A DNA stretch of 64,000 nucleotides. Origin: Flavobacterium panici (GTDB lineage: Bacteria > Bacteroidota > Bacteroidia > Flavobacteriales > Flavobacteriaceae). The DNA lies in contig NZ_CAIJDE010000032.1 of NCBI RefSeq assembly GCF_903819335.1, positions 124,001 to 188,000 on the forward strand, written 5' to 3'. The notes under the pieces are model-generated. The model had not been told where the DNA came from, did no database searches, and saw nothing but the letters and a program-made list of their open reading frames with translations. Shown here one piece after another: positions 1-8,496 of the stretch; the stretch's first letter is position 1; every line of letters begins with the position of its first letter. Made by a program: the position numbers and the translations under genes.

Positions 1-221
1 ACTGGTGTAGAACGAATTTCGTTGGCATCGTGAGATACCACCAATTCGTCATGATATCGGGTATCAATTGCGGGTTTAAAAATTTCGACTCTTTGTTTGG
101 CAAACTGGGCGCGTTTTAATCTGCGGATTAATTCCTCGGTTTTACCCGAAAACATTGATCCACAAATAACTTCAATCCAACCAAATTGTTCTTTGTGATT
201 TACTGTATTTTCGAGAAACAT
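1..221 (-). CDS. tdk: Thymidine kinase, N-terminal part (runs off the left edge)
   Basis: This gene phosphorylates thymidine with ATP to give dTMP in the pyrimidine salvage pathway. Reading the minus strand from the ATG at 219-221 gives about 73 codons that stay open to the window edge. The translation carries a P-loop, GSMFSGKT, at residues 21-28, followed by [10 protein letters not shown], which is the hallmark start of type II (TK1-like) thymidine kinases. The zinc-binding and lasso parts of the protein lie outside the window. The gene is divergent from the Glu-rich protein at 467. The ORF is too short and open-ended to be found by a complete-ORF search. The family call is secure; only the 5' third is visible. 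Confidence 0.9.
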   Translation of the reverse strand, partial: MFLENTVNHKEQFGWIEVICGSMFSGKTEELIRRLKRAQFAKQRVEIFKPAIDTRYHDELVVSHDANEIRSTP

Positions 222-311
222 TTTGTATTTTTCTGCCTTTAAAAATGAATAGTTTTTATTACTTTGTACTGGTAATAAATCGACGTAAAAATGTGCTGTT
301 TTACATTTTTT

Positions 312-319
312 CAAAAGTA
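312..319 (-). promoter_or_regulatory. Candidate -7 box for tdk
   Basis: On the minus strand this reads TACTTTTG, which fits the Bacteroidota -7 consensus TAnnTTTG. It lies about 90 bases before the tdk start. No well-spaced -33 TTTG was found, so the call rests on the -7 word alone. The rest of the 222-466 gap is AT-rich and shows no gene. Confidence 0.3.
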
Positions 320-466
320 GAAAATTTTTATCAAATCAGGGATTGGCAGACGCTTATTAACAGAAATAAAAAATATCTTTAAAATATCTGTCCGTTTTCC
401 TTAAGAATAAAGACATTCAAGCATCAAATACACTAAAATACCTTATTCACTATAATTTCAACAGTT

Positions 467-1510
467 ATGAAAAAAAAATTGGAAGCCGATTTAATCAGCA
501 TTGCACATCGAATTTTAAAACTTAAAAATAAATCCGATATCAATCAATTATATCTTGAAACTCAGAAATTATACGAGAAATTAGCGATTTTAAAATTTGT
601 CGATGAAAATTTTGACGAGGTAAAACCAACAATCAGCCACAGCGAAATCAGTTCTGAAATTGAAACTATTTTTGAAAAAGAAGAAATTCAGACAGAAACT
701 ATTGCTGCTCCGGCTATTGTTGAAGAAGTTAAAGCTGAAGAAACTGCTGAAGTTCCAGTTGTTGAAGAAATTAAAGAAGAAGAAACTCCTGAACCTGCGA
801 TTATCGAAGAAATAACAGCAGAAATTCCTGAAGAGACAATTTCTGAACCTGTTCAGGAAACCGTTGAAATACCTGTTGAAGAAAAAATAGAAGAGCCAAT
901 TGCTGCAGAAATTCCTCAGCCAGAAGTTGTAGAAGAAGTTGAAAAGGCAGAAGATTCAAAAAACAATCTTGAAGAACTTTCGTTTACGACTGTAAATAAT
1001 TTAAAACCAATTCCGGATTTCAAACCTGCTTTTGAGTTAGACACAGAAGAAATAAAAGAGGAAACTAAAGAAGAACCTAAAACAGAATCAAAAGGAACTC
1101 CTATTCCAATTGCATTTGAGGATTTCGGGATCAATTATGCCGATGCACAATTTGTAAAAGTGGATAGTTTCGAACCTGTTTCTTCTTCAAACAATGATTT
1201 AAAAGAGAAAAAGAATTTTGAAATCCCAGTTTTAGAAACCCCAAAAGAACCAAAGTCAGTTTCTTTAAACGAAAAATTAGCAAAAGGTTTCCATATTGAT
1301 TTGAATGATAGAATCGCTTTTACAAAAAATCTCTTCGGAAACAGTACAGAAGATTACAGTCGCGTTTTAAACCAATTATTAACTTTTGATTCTTATGCAG
1401 AAGCAAAGGATTTTATCGAAAACATGGTAAAACCGGATTATAACAATTGGGAAGGAAAAGACGATTATGCAGAACGTTTCCTTGGAATTATTGAGAAAAA
1501 ATTTGCTTAA
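467..1510 (+). CDS. Conserved Glu-rich flavobacterial protein of unknown function
   Basis: The product is 347 residues with no signal peptide or membrane segment, so it should be cytosolic. It has three parts: a short helical N-terminus (about 1-50), a long low-complexity middle (about 60-215) made of irregular EE/PV/IAE repeats that is very acidic and probably disordered, and a compact C-terminal part (about 270-347) with the words FHIDLNDRIAFTKNLFG and DYSRVLNQLL that looks folded. The same kind of protein is often seen beside rsmI and tdk in flavobacteria, which is also its setting here. I do not recognise a function. The middle differs from its neighbours in amino acid composition only; codon use looks ordinary. 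Confidence 0.7.
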   Translation: MKKKLEADLISIAHRILKLKNKSDINQLYLETQKLYEKLAILKFVDENFDEVKPTISHSEISSEIETIFEKEEIQTETIAAPAIVEEVKAEETAEVPVVEEIKEEETPEPAIIEEITAEIPEETISEPVQETVEIPVEEKIEEPIAAEIPQPEVVEEVEKAEDSKNNLEELSFTTVNNLKPIPDFKPAFELDTEEIKEETKEEPKTESKGTPIPIAFEDFGINYADAQFVKVDSFEPVSSSNNDLKEKKNFEIPVLETPKEPKSVSLNEKLAKGFHIDLNDRIAFTKNLFGNSTEDYSRVLNQLLTFDSYAEAKDFIENMVKPDYNNWEGKDDYAERFLGIIEKKFA

Positions 1511-1518
1511 AAAATAAA

Positions 1519-1607
1519 ACACAGATTTCACGAATTAACACGAATTTTTTCTTTGTGAAATTTTTAAAAGCACTTATAATCTGTGTTAATTCGTGAAATT
1601 CGTGTTA
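1519..1607. repeat. Palindromic intergenic element of the CACGAATT family
   Basis: The left arm begins ACACAGATTTCACGAATTAA and is answered by a right arm at 1579-1607 that reads AATCTGTGTTAATTCGTGAA. The words CACAGATT and CACGAATT recur in the elements at 2352-2515 and 51710-51883. It fills the gap between the Glu-rich gene and rsmI and may double as a transcript-end hairpin. Confidence 0.7.
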
Positions 1608-1620
1608 TAATATAAAAAAT

Positions 1621-2340
1621 ATGTCAAAATTATATATCGTTCCAACGCCAATTGGCAATCTTGAAGACATGACTTTTAGAGCCATTCGGGTTTTGAAAGA
1701 AGTCGATTTGATTTTGGCTGAGGACACCAGAACAAGCGGAAAACTGCTAAAGCATTTTGAAATTGGTACGCACATGCACAGCCATCATATGCACAACGAA
1801 CACAAAACAACCGAAAATTTAATTGCACGTTTGAAAGCTGGCGAAACCATCGCTTTAATTTCTGACGCAGGAACTCCGGCAATTTCAGATCCTGGATTTT
1901 TGTTAACTCGCGCTTGTGTCGAAAATAAAATTGAAGTAGAATGTTTACCTGGCGCAACCGCTTTTGTTCCAGCACTTGTAAACAGCGGACTCCCAAATGA
2001 TAAATTTATTTTTGAAGGTTTTCTGCCTGATAAAAAAGGACGTCAGACTCGATTTTTGGCTTTAGCCGAAGAGACCCGAACGATGATTTTATATGTTTCT
2101 CCGCATAAATTAGTCAAAACTTTAAGTGAATTTATTCAATATTTTGGAGAAGACAGACAAGTCTGCGTGTCAAGAGAATTATCAAAATTACACGAAGAAA
2201 ATGTACGCGGAACCGCAAAAGAAGTTCTCGCACATTTCGAAAAAACAGCTCCGCGTGGCGAAATTGTCGTGGTCGTTGCCGGAAAAACAATAACAAAAGA
2301 AGCTAAGAAAAGTAAATTTTCTAAAGACGAAGAAGAATAA
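1621..2340 (+). CDS. rsmI: 16S rRNA (cytidine-1402-2'-O)-methyltransferase
   Basis: RsmI uses S-adenosylmethionine to methylate the 2'-OH of C1402 in the decoding centre of 16S rRNA. The 239-residue product starts with the family signature LYIVPTPIGNLEDMTFRA, followed by AEDTRTSGKLL and the glycine-rich cofactor segment LISDAGTPAISDPG at about residues 80-93, then CLPGATAFVPALVNSG. This is the tetrapyrrole-methylase fold. The length fits the short Bacteroidota form, which ends in a Lys/Glu-rich tail. It stands between two palindromic repeat elements, so it is probably transcribed alone or with the upstream gene. Confidence 0.95.
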   Translation: MSKLYIVPTPIGNLEDMTFRAIRVLKEVDLILAEDTRTSGKLLKHFEIGTHMHSHHMHNEHKTTENLIARLKAGETIALISDAGTPAISDPGFLLTRACVENKIEVECLPGATAFVPALVNSGLPNDKFIFEGFLPDKKGRQTRFLALAEETRTMILYVSPHKLVKTLSEFIQYFGEDRQVCVSRELSKLHEENVRGTAKEVLAHFEKTAPRGEIVVVVAGKTITKEAKKSKFSKDEEE

Positions 2341-2351
2341 AAAACAATATT

Positions 2352-2515
2352 GGCCACAGATTTCACAGATTAACACAGATTATATTTAAGCTTGCCACGA
2401 ATTACACCAATTAGCACGAATTAAATTAGTGGAAATTCGTGTAATTCGTGTAATTCGTGTAATTCGTGGCAAAAAAAATCTTTTTTTAATCCTTTTAATC
2501 TGTCGCAAAAAAATC
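2352..2515. repeat. Nested palindromic intergenic element with 10-bp tandem units
   Basis: Outer arms carry GGCCACAGATTT and AATCTGTCGC. The inner arms are a perfect 14-bp inverted repeat, GCCACGAATTACAC at 2394-2407 and its complement at 2457-2470. The right inner arm is enlarged by three tandem copies of the 10-mer TAATTCGTGT (2442-2470). The same two-shell layout is seen at 51710-51883. Confidence 0.75.
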
Positions 2516-2526
2516 AAATTATAATC

Positions 2527-2871
2527 ATGAGCATACAAGCATTTTTAGAAAAAGTAAAACAAACTCCAACCCAAATAACATTTCCTGAAACTATTGCAGT
2601 AATCGAAGAAAATTACAACTTTACACCAACTGCTTTTCAAAATGGAACACAGCATAATGCTGCCGGAGAAAATTCAGGTTCTTGTAAATTATTTTCTTTT
2701 GCAAAATTGCAGAACTTAAACAAAGAAGAAACTTTAGCTTGTTTTGGAGCTTTCTATTTTGAAGAAGTTTTAGGAGATCCAAACGGAACCAATCACCAAA
2801 ACATTAGAAATTTCATCAACTTGGGCTGGGACGGAATTAAGTTTGAAGGAAATGCCTTGGAACTGAAATAA
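2527..2871 (+). CDS. HopJ-type effector-like small protein
   Basis: This 114-residue cytosolic protein matches the family named after the type III effector HopJ, which is widespread in bacteria without type III secretion and has no established role there. Visible family features are the N-terminal FLEKVKQTP, the segment TIAVIEENYNFTPTAFQNG, the central GSCKLFSFAKLQ and the FGAFYFEEVLGDPNGTNHQN block with the C-terminal GWDGIKF. The length is normal for the family. No secretion system genes are present, so an effector role is unlikely. It lies just after a palindromic element and begins a same-strand run towards recJ. Confidence 0.8.
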   Translation: MSIQAFLEKVKQTPTQITFPETIAVIEENYNFTPTAFQNGTQHNAAGENSGSCKLFSFAKLQNLNKEETLACFGAFYFEEVLGDPNGTNHQNIRNFINLGWDGIKFEGNALELK

Positions 2872-2890
2872 ATACTAATACCTTTTTAAA

Positions 2891-3385
2891 ATGAAGGAAA
2901 GATTAAAAGAAATCCCAATTATAATATTTCTGCTTATAATTGGCATTCCTTTGTGTATATTATTCTTTCCTGTAATTCTGGTTTATTTGATATTTGAATT
3001 TTTTCAAAAAAAAGGATCCAAAAAAAGATATAGCAATTATTTAATATCGATCGAAGGAAAAAAATTCTTTTGTTACAACAATCGCAAAAACAATCATCAT
3101 TATATCGAAAAAAATATTATTCCAAATCTCACTAATGACATTGAACCGATTTTTCTTGAAGGTAAACGAATTAGAAATGAAGATAACCGGGAATATCTTT
3201 CACATATGTTACTAAACGTTTCTAAACGAAAAGGATTTCCATATATAATTAAAATTAGCAATGGAAAAGCGTTAGACATATCAATGAACAATGAATTTTA
3301 CAATTTCAAAAGTCAAAATAAAAATCCTGAAGATTTAATAGTTTTAATAAACGCTAGTTTTGAGAATCTAAAATCTGAAGTCTAA
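2891..3385 (+). CDS. Unknown protein with an N-terminal membrane segment
   Basis: The product is 164 residues. Residues about 10-40 are strongly hydrophobic (IPIIIFLLIIGIPLCILFFP onwards) and could form one or two membrane segments. The rest is a basic, Asn- and Lys-rich cytosolic domain with no motif I know. It starts 19 bases after the HopJ-like gene and ends 16 bases before recJ, so the three may form one transcript. Its AT-rich codon use suggests a lineage-specific gene. No function can be given. Confidence 0.55.
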   Translation: MKERLKEIPIIIFLLIIGIPLCILFFPVILVYLIFEFFQKKGSKKRYSNYLISIEGKKFFCYNNRKNNHHYIEKNIIPNLTNDIEPIFLEGKRIRNEDNREYLSHMLLNVSKRKGFPYIIKISNGKALDISMNNEFYNFKSQNKNPEDLIVLINASFENLKSEV

Positions 3386-3401
3386 AATCTACAATTAAAA
3401 A

Positions 3402-5102
3402 ATGCGTTGGACCATAAAACCAAAACCTTCTGAAGATAAAATCAAACATTTGGCGCAAGCCCTAAATGTAGAAGATTTTGTAGCAACACTTTTGATTCAG
3501 CGTGGCATTGATACATTTGAAGATGCCAAGAATTTCTTTCGCCCGTCATTAGAACATCTTCACGATCCATATTTAATGAAAGATATGGACAAAGCTGTTG
3601 CAAGAATCGAAAGCGCCATTGAAAATCAGGAAAACATTTTGGTTTTTGGCGATTATGATGTTGACGGGACAACAGCTGTTTCTTTAGTTTCCTCCTATTT
3701 AAAATCACATTATTCCCATATTGCCACTTACATTCCAGATCGCTATGATGAAGGTTATGGTATTTCGTATAAAGGAATTGACTATGCAGACGATAACGGA
3801 ATTTCTTTAATTATCGCACTCGACTGCGGAATAAAATCAATTGATCATATCGCTTACGCGAAAGCAAAAAACATCGACTTTATTATTTGTGATCACCACA
3901 GACCTGGGGAATTTCTTCCAGATGCTGTTGCCATTTTAGATCCAAAAAGAGAAGACTGTTCCTATCCTTACGACGAATTATGCGGCTGCGGTGTTGGTTT
4001 TAAATTGATTCAGGCTTTAGGACAAAACCGAAATGAAACTATCGAAGATTTGGTTCCCTATCTGGATTTAGTTGCCACGGCAATTGCTGCAGATATTGTT
4101 CCCATAACGGGAGAAAATCGTGTTCTCGCTTATTTCGGTTTGAAAGTAATTAATAGCGAACCAAGACCTGGAATTAAAGCTCTGGTTCATCAGGTAAAAA
4201 AGAAAGTTTTAGATATTACCGATGTTGTTTTTATTATTTCTCCCCGAATTAATGCTGCCGGAAGAATCAAACATGGAAATCATGCGGTTGAATTATTAAC
4301 CGAATTTGATTTTGAGCAAGCGCAGCAATTCGCCTCAGAAATTGAACAATACAACGCAGACCGAAAAGATTTAGATAAAAAAATCACGAAAGAAGCGTTT
4401 CAGCAAATTCTGGAAAATAAAGAAGAAGAACGTTTTTCTACTGTTGTTTTTCAGGAAGACTGGCACAAAGGCGTTATCGGGATTGTGGCTTCAAGATTAA
4501 TTGAAACTTATTATCGCCCGACTTTGGTTTTTACTAAAAGCGGAGATAAATATGCCGCCTCTGCCCGATCTGTAAAAGGGTTTGATGTTTATAATGCACT
4601 CGATGCGTGTTCCCAACATTTGGAACAATTTGGAGGTCATATGTATGCCGCCGGAATGACTTTAAAAGCCGAAAATTATCAGCTTTTTAAAGAAGCTTTT
4701 GAGAAATGTGTACAGGAAACTATTTTACCGGAAATGCGAACTCCGGAAATCGAAATTGATGCTGAAATAAATTTCTCCGATATTACACCAAAACTGATTC
4801 GGATTTTAAAACAATTTGAGCCATTTGGTCCGCAGAATATGACGCCGGTTTTTATGACTTCGGATATAAAAGATACGGGTTACGCTAAAACGTTGGGCGC
4901 AGAAGAAGAGCATTTAAGACTTTTCGTTAAACAATCTAATTCCGACGGAATTGCTGCCATTGGCTTCGGACTCGGAAAAAAACTCAATATAGCACAAAAT
5001 CAAAATCTGTTTCAATTGGCTTATACAATTGCCGAAAATGAATGGAACGGAACTATTTCAACACAGCTTATGCTGAAAGACATTAGAACAAATGACAACT
5101 AA
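3402..5102 (+). CDS. recJ: Single-stranded-DNA-specific exonuclease RecJ
   Basis: RecJ degrades single-stranded DNA 5' to 3' in recombination and mismatch repair. The 566-residue protein has the DHH phosphoesterase motifs in order: VFGDYDVDGTT (metal-binding D84, D86, D88), ICDHHRPGE (DHH at 164-166), and SPRINAAGRIKHG. These are followed by a DHHA1 domain with GVIGIVASRLIE and FGGHMYAAGMTL, and an OB-like C-terminal part. Length is typical for the Bacteroidota. Its last 11 bases overlap the start of the MFS gene, which indicates co-transcription and perhaps translational coupling. Confidence 0.96.
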   Translation: MRWTIKPKPSEDKIKHLAQALNVEDFVATLLIQRGIDTFEDAKNFFRPSLEHLHDPYLMKDMDKAVARIESAIENQENILVFGDYDVDGTTAVSLVSSYLKSHYSHIATYIPDRYDEGYGISYKGIDYADDNGISLIIALDCGIKSIDHIAYAKAKNIDFIICDHHRPGEFLPDAVAILDPKREDCSYPYDELCGCGVGFKLIQALGQNRNETIEDLVPYLDLVATAIAADIVPITGENRVLAYFGLKVINSEPRPGIKALVHQVKKKVLDITDVVFIISPRINAAGRIKHGNHAVELLTEFDFEQAQQFASEIEQYNADRKDLDKKITKEAFQQILENKEEERFSTVVFQEDWHKGVIGIVASRLIETYYRPTLVFTKSGDKYAASARSVKGFDVYNALDACSQHLEQFGGHMYAAGMTLKAENYQLFKEAFEKCVQETILPEMRTPEIEIDAEINFSDITPKLIRILKQFEPFGPQNMTPVFMTSDIKDTGYAKTLGAEEEHLRLFVKQSNSDGIAAIGFGLGKKLNIAQNQNLFQLAYTIAENEWNGTISTQLMLKDIRTNDN

Positions 5103-6372
5103 ATCAAACAAGCCAGATCCGTATCAGGCACTTCGCTACAGAGAATTCAATGTGTTTTTATTACTTCGTTTCTGCATGGTTTTTGCCTGGGCGATGCAGT
5201 TTATCGTGATTGAATGGGAAGTTTACAGTTTAACTAAAAACCCACTTTCGCTGGGAATTATTGGTTTAATGGAAGTTATTCCTGCTGTTTCGATGGCATT
5301 GTTTGCGGGACATATTGTAGACCAAAAAGAAAAGAAAGGATTACTCGTAAAATGTATTTTTGGATTTTCGGTAATTAGTTTTGGACTGTTTTTACTGACC
5401 TGGCCAAAAGTAGTTGGCGATTGGTCTCCAACTGTTATTTTATATTCCATTTATACTTTAGTCTTTTTGGGCGGATTAGTTAGAGCTTTTCTTGGGCCAA
5501 CTATTTTCTCTCTATTATCACTTATTATTCCTAAAAAAGCATATCCAAATGCTGCTACCTGGAGTAGTTCTGTTTGGCAGATTGGAGCCGTGATGGGCCC
5601 GGCGCTGGCTGGATTTTCAATTAACTGGATTGGGGTTCACTGGTCAATGTGCCTTGTTTTCGGATTTTCTCTTCTTTCATTAGCAGCTTTATCACAAATC
5701 AGTACAAAACCAATCATCAATCCGAAGATTGGAGAATCAATAAAAGACAGTCTTACAGAAGGTTTAACTTTTGTATTTAAAAATCAAATTGTTTTAGGTG
5801 CTTTATCGCTTGATATGATCGCTGTACTTTTTGGAGGTGCAGTTGCTTTATTACCCGTTTTTGCGCAGGATATTTTAAAAGTCGGTCCTGAAGGATTTGG
5901 TATATTAAGAGCCGCGCCTGCAGTTGGATCTTTTATTACAATGCTCGTTTCTGCTTATGTGCCTTTATACAAAAATGCAGGAAAGAAACTTTTAGTCGCC
6001 ATATTTGTTTTCGGATTATCAATCATCTTATTTGGTCTTTCTACGTCGCTCTGGCTTTCGGTTTTTGCTTTATTTTTAAGCGGACTTGCCGACGGAATTT
6101 CTGTAGTAATTCGTCAGACCATTTTACAGCTTAAAACTCCGGATCACATGCGCGGACGTGTTGGTGCCGTAAATTCAATTTTTGTTGGATCTTCTAATGA
6201 ATTAGGTGCTTTTGAAAGTGGTGCAACTGCTAAATTGATGGGAACGGTTACATCGGTTATTTTTGGAGGAAGCATCACACTTTTGACGGTTTTAGGTTTT
6301 GGTTTTATATCTCCTACTTTTAGAAATTTAGATCTTAAAAAAGATATGGATGATCATCATAATCAGGAGTAA
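5092..6372 (+). CDS. Major facilitator superfamily exporter
   Basis: This 426-residue inner-membrane protein has about twelve hydrophobic segments. The N-terminus (YREFNVFLLLRFCMVFAWAM) and the loop after the second segment (FAGHIVDQKEKKGLL) fit the MFS-3 type that includes enterobactin-exporter-like and macrolide-efflux-like proteins. A late motif, GLADGISVVIRQTILQL followed by PDHMRGRVGAVNS, is typical of that subgroup. The substrate cannot be read from sequence. It overlaps recJ by 11 bases at its start and shares a TAATG stop/start with the following membrane-protein gene. Confidence 0.88.
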   Translation: MTTKSNKPDPYQALRYREFNVFLLLRFCMVFAWAMQFIVIEWEVYSLTKNPLSLGIIGLMEVIPAVSMALFAGHIVDQKEKKGLLVKCIFGFSVISFGLFLLTWPKVVGDWSPTVILYSIYTLVFLGGLVRAFLGPTIFSLLSLIIPKKAYPNAATWSSSVWQIGAVMGPALAGFSINWIGVHWSMCLVFGFSLLSLAALSQISTKPIINPKIGESIKDSLTEGLTFVFKNQIVLGALSLDMIAVLFGGAVALLPVFAQDILKVGPEGFGILRAAPAVGSFITMLVSAYVPLYKNAGKKLLVAIFVFGLSIILFGLSTSLWLSVFALFLSGLADGISVVIRQTILQLKTPDHMRGRVGAVNSIFVGSSNELGAFESGATAKLMGTVTSVIFGGSITLLTVLGFGFISPTFRNLDLKKDMDDHHNQE

Positions 6373-6950
6373 TGGCGAAAATTAAAAATATAATTTTAAG
6401 AATACATCTTGCAACATTAATTATACTTTTAATTAATTTAATAATTAATGTTGTTTTCGAAATTAGCTTAATTGCCAATATCCGTTTAGTTCTTAAAATT
6501 CTACTTTATGTTTCAGCTTGCATCTTGTTCTTTTATTATGTGAAGCCATTTAAAAAAAGGGCTTTATACTTTTCAATTTATATCTTCTCTCCAGTTTTCA
6601 TTTTTTTCAGCTGGTTGATCAATAAAACTTTGGGAACTACTTTAGCATCAATTTTTATTTTTTGCTTTTGCACCCAAAATGATATAAGATTTGAAAATGA
6701 AAAAATTCAAATTAAAAAGGAGTTTCGAGGATTGGAAGAATGTTGTACTTATAAAGTAACTCAAGAAAAATATTATTTATTTGAAAAGAAATTATCTGAA
6801 TTTCAATTTGAAAGGAATCTATATTTTAGAAAAGAAGATATTAAAATTAAAACTGACACTTTAAAAATGGATCTCATTTTAAAGTATTATGACGAAAAAG
6901 ATCATCACTATTTTGCAAAAGACACTACTATATATACTTTATTGAAATAA
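6372..6950 (+). CDS. Unknown membrane protein coupled to the MFS gene
   Basis: This 192-residue product has four or so hydrophobic segments in residues 8-100 and a charged C-terminal half that is probably cytosolic. Its ATG overlaps the stop of the MFS gene in the sequence TAATG, a typical coupling arrangement, so expression should follow the transporter. I do not recognise a family. The sequence is very rich in Ile, Phe and Lys, in line with AT-rich DNA. Confidence 0.6.
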   Translation: MAKIKNIILRIHLATLIILLINLIINVVFEISLIANIRLVLKILLYVSACILFFYYVKPFKKRALYFSIYIFSPVFIFFSWLINKTLGTTLASIFIFCFCTQNDIRFENEKIQIKKEFRGLEECCTYKVTQEKYYLFEKKLSEFQFERNLYFRKEDIKIKTDTLKMDLILKYYDEKDHHYFAKDTTIYTLLK

Positions 6951-6976
6951 AAATTCAAATTGATTCGAATTCAAAA

Positions 6977-7891
6977 ATGAAACAAATACTCTTTACTTTT
7001 CTTTTTGTAATATCTTTTTTCGCAAGCGGTCAAAATCTTTATATCAAAACATACGGAAACGAAAAGAATAAACCGCTTATTTTTATTCATGGAGGCCCAA
7101 GTGGCAATGCAACTTTATTTGAAGGAACAACAGCTCAAAATCTGGCTGATCAAGGTTTTTATGTTATTGCATACGATCGAAGAGGTGAAGGAAGATCTGC
7201 AGATCCTGATGCGAAGTTTACTTATGAAGAAGCTTTTCAGGATTTAAATTCAATCTATAAAAAATACCATTTAAAGAAAGCGGTTTTACTTAGCCATAGT
7301 TTTGGCGGTTTAGTTGCTACACTTTATACCAATAAATATCCGCAGAATGTAAGCGCTTTGGTTTTGGCCGGAGCATTATTTTCTCAGCAGGAAACTTACG
7401 ACCATATTTTAAATTCTATAAAGAAAATTCATGACGGCGATTCTAAAACACTAAATAAAATAGCTTACATAGAAAAACTAGATAAAAATTCTGCCGGATA
7501 TAGAAAACATTGTTTTGACTTGGCAAGTGATGAAAATTATTTTAAAATGCCAAAACCCACCAAGGCATCAAAAAAATTATATGCTGATTATGAAGCTGGA
7601 GAATTTTTTAAAACCAACATTCGGAACAAAAATGCACCTTTGCTTTTTTATCAAAACGAAAAGCAAAATAACATCGACAGCAGGCCTTTTTTAAAGAAAA
7701 TTAAAGCCAAAAGAATTCCAATTTTCGCTATTTACGGAAAACAAGACGGTATTTTCTCTTCGGCACAAATTACTTCGATAAAAAACCTGGCTGGCAAAGA
7801 TCACTTCGCATTTCTGGATAATTGTTCCCATTATCTTTTTGTTGATCAACAAGTTGAATTTCTTTCCAAAATAAATAAATGGCTTAAATAG
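6977..7891 (+). CDS. Secreted alpha/beta hydrolase, proline-iminopeptidase-like
   Basis: The 304-residue protein begins with a signal peptide ending near ASGQ (residues 16-19), so it acts in the periplasm or outside. The fold motifs are present: oxyanion-hole HGGPSG at 38-43, YDRRGEGRS at 66-74, nucleophile elbow SHSFGG with Ser108, and candidate acid and base residues in YGKQDG and DNCSHY. HGGPSG and DRRGEGRS resemble prolyl iminopeptidases and related esterases; the substrate is not fixed by sequence. It follows the membrane-protein gene after 26 bases and is closed by an inverted repeat at 7897-7977. Confidence 0.82.
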   Translation: MKQILFTFLFVISFFASGQNLYIKTYGNEKNKPLIFIHGGPSGNATLFEGTTAQNLADQGFYVIAYDRRGEGRSADPDAKFTYEEAFQDLNSIYKKYHLKKAVLLSHSFGGLVATLYTNKYPQNVSALVLAGALFSQQETYDHILNSIKKIHDGDSKTLNKIAYIEKLDKNSAGYRKHCFDLASDENYFKMPKPTKASKKLYADYEAGEFFKTNIRNKNAPLLFYQNEKQNNIDSRPFLKKIKAKRIPIFAIYGKQDGIFSSAQITSIKNLAGKDHFAFLDNCSHYLFVDQQVEFLSKINKWLK

Positions 7892-7896
7892 TTTTT

Positions 7897-7977
7897 TAAA
7901 CCATATAAGTGATATAAGGTAATTTAAGTTTTATGTTTAATATTTATTAAATGAACTTATATAACTTATATGGTTTA
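7897..7977. repeat. Inverted repeat with 14-bp arms
   Basis: TAAACCATATAAGT at 7897-7910 is matched by its exact complement ACTTATATGGTTTA at 7964-7977, with partly complementary flanks inside. It lies just behind the hydrolase gene and could serve as a transcript-end structure or be a mobile palindrome. Confidence 0.65.
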
Positions 7978-8029
7978 ATATTTTTTCATTTTTTTGATTT
8001 TTTTATTTAGAATTAATATAAATAATATT

Positions 8030-8037
8030 TATATTTG
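8030..8037 (+). promoter_or_regulatory. Candidate -7 box
   Basis: TATATTTG fits TAnnTTTG. It lies 20 bases before the start of the Cys-rich gene, giving a leader of roughly 15 bases, and the purine word AAAAGG at about 8045-8050 could serve as a ribosome site. No convincing -33 box is seen at the usual spacing. Confidence 0.4.
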
Positions 8038-8057
8038 TTGAAATAAAAGGATTTACG

Positions 8058-8414
8058 ATGAGAGAAATAGAGAAGATATATCATAACAATTTTGGAATAG
8101 CCTTTTACTGGAAACAAAATAATCAAACCATTTTGGACAAGGTGCAATTGGTTTTTAAAGAAACAGGCTTTTATTTCAGTCTATCAGAATTGAACCAGTT
8201 TTGTGATTTAATCGAAGACAGTATGATGGAAAATACTTGTTGCGAAGCTTGCGAAATGAAATATTCCTGCCATAAATTTTTATTGAAAACGCCTTGCAAT
8301 TCAATAGATCTTGCTGTTTCGATGACGGAACTGAAATCAATTAAAGATTTAGTTGAAGGTTCTTTATTTAAAATTGAATTAGATGAATATGTTTACGGAG
8401 TTGGCTTAAACTAG
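8058..8414 (+). CDS. Small cytosolic protein with a cysteine cluster, unknown
   Basis: The product is 118 residues with no signal peptide. Its centre carries a tight cysteine group, CCEACEMKYSCH followed by a further Cys in KTPC (about residues 55-75), which could bind a metal or an iron-sulfur cluster or form a redox site. The flanks look like an alpha/beta fold with the word FYFSLSELNQFCDLIE. I know similar small proteins only as uncharacterised flavobacterial families. It lies before the multiheme cytochrome gene on the same strand, 82 bases away, but a separate promoter candidate lies between them. Confidence 0.65.
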   Translation: MREIEKIYHNNFGIAFYWKQNNQTILDKVQLVFKETGFYFSLSELNQFCDLIEDSMMENTCCEACEMKYSCHKFLLKTPCNSIDLAVSMTELKSIKDLVEGSLFKIELDEYVYGVGLN

Positions 8415-8460
8415 AAACATTCTAAATATTTTAACACCATTTTTTCATTATTCAAATATA

Positions 8461-8491
8461 TTTTGATTGTATTCAAAATAAAGTATATTTA
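8461..8491 (+). promoter_or_regulatory. Candidate promoter of the multiheme cytochrome gene
   Basis: TTTTG at 8461-8465 and TATATTTA at 8484-8491 are spaced by 18 bases, close to the Bacteroidota -33/-7 layout with one mismatch in the -7 box. The start codon follows at 8497, so the transcript would have almost no leader. Confidence 0.4.
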
Positions 8492-8496
8492 CAACA

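Noticed and set aside
1676..1996. 106-codon frame opposite rsmI
   Set aside because: It is a shadow of rsmI with no start context or family likeness; rsmI motifs are clear on the plus strand.
2527..2871. Type III secretion effector
   Set aside because: The HopJ family name comes from plant pathogens; there is no secretion system here and homologues are common in free-living bacteria.
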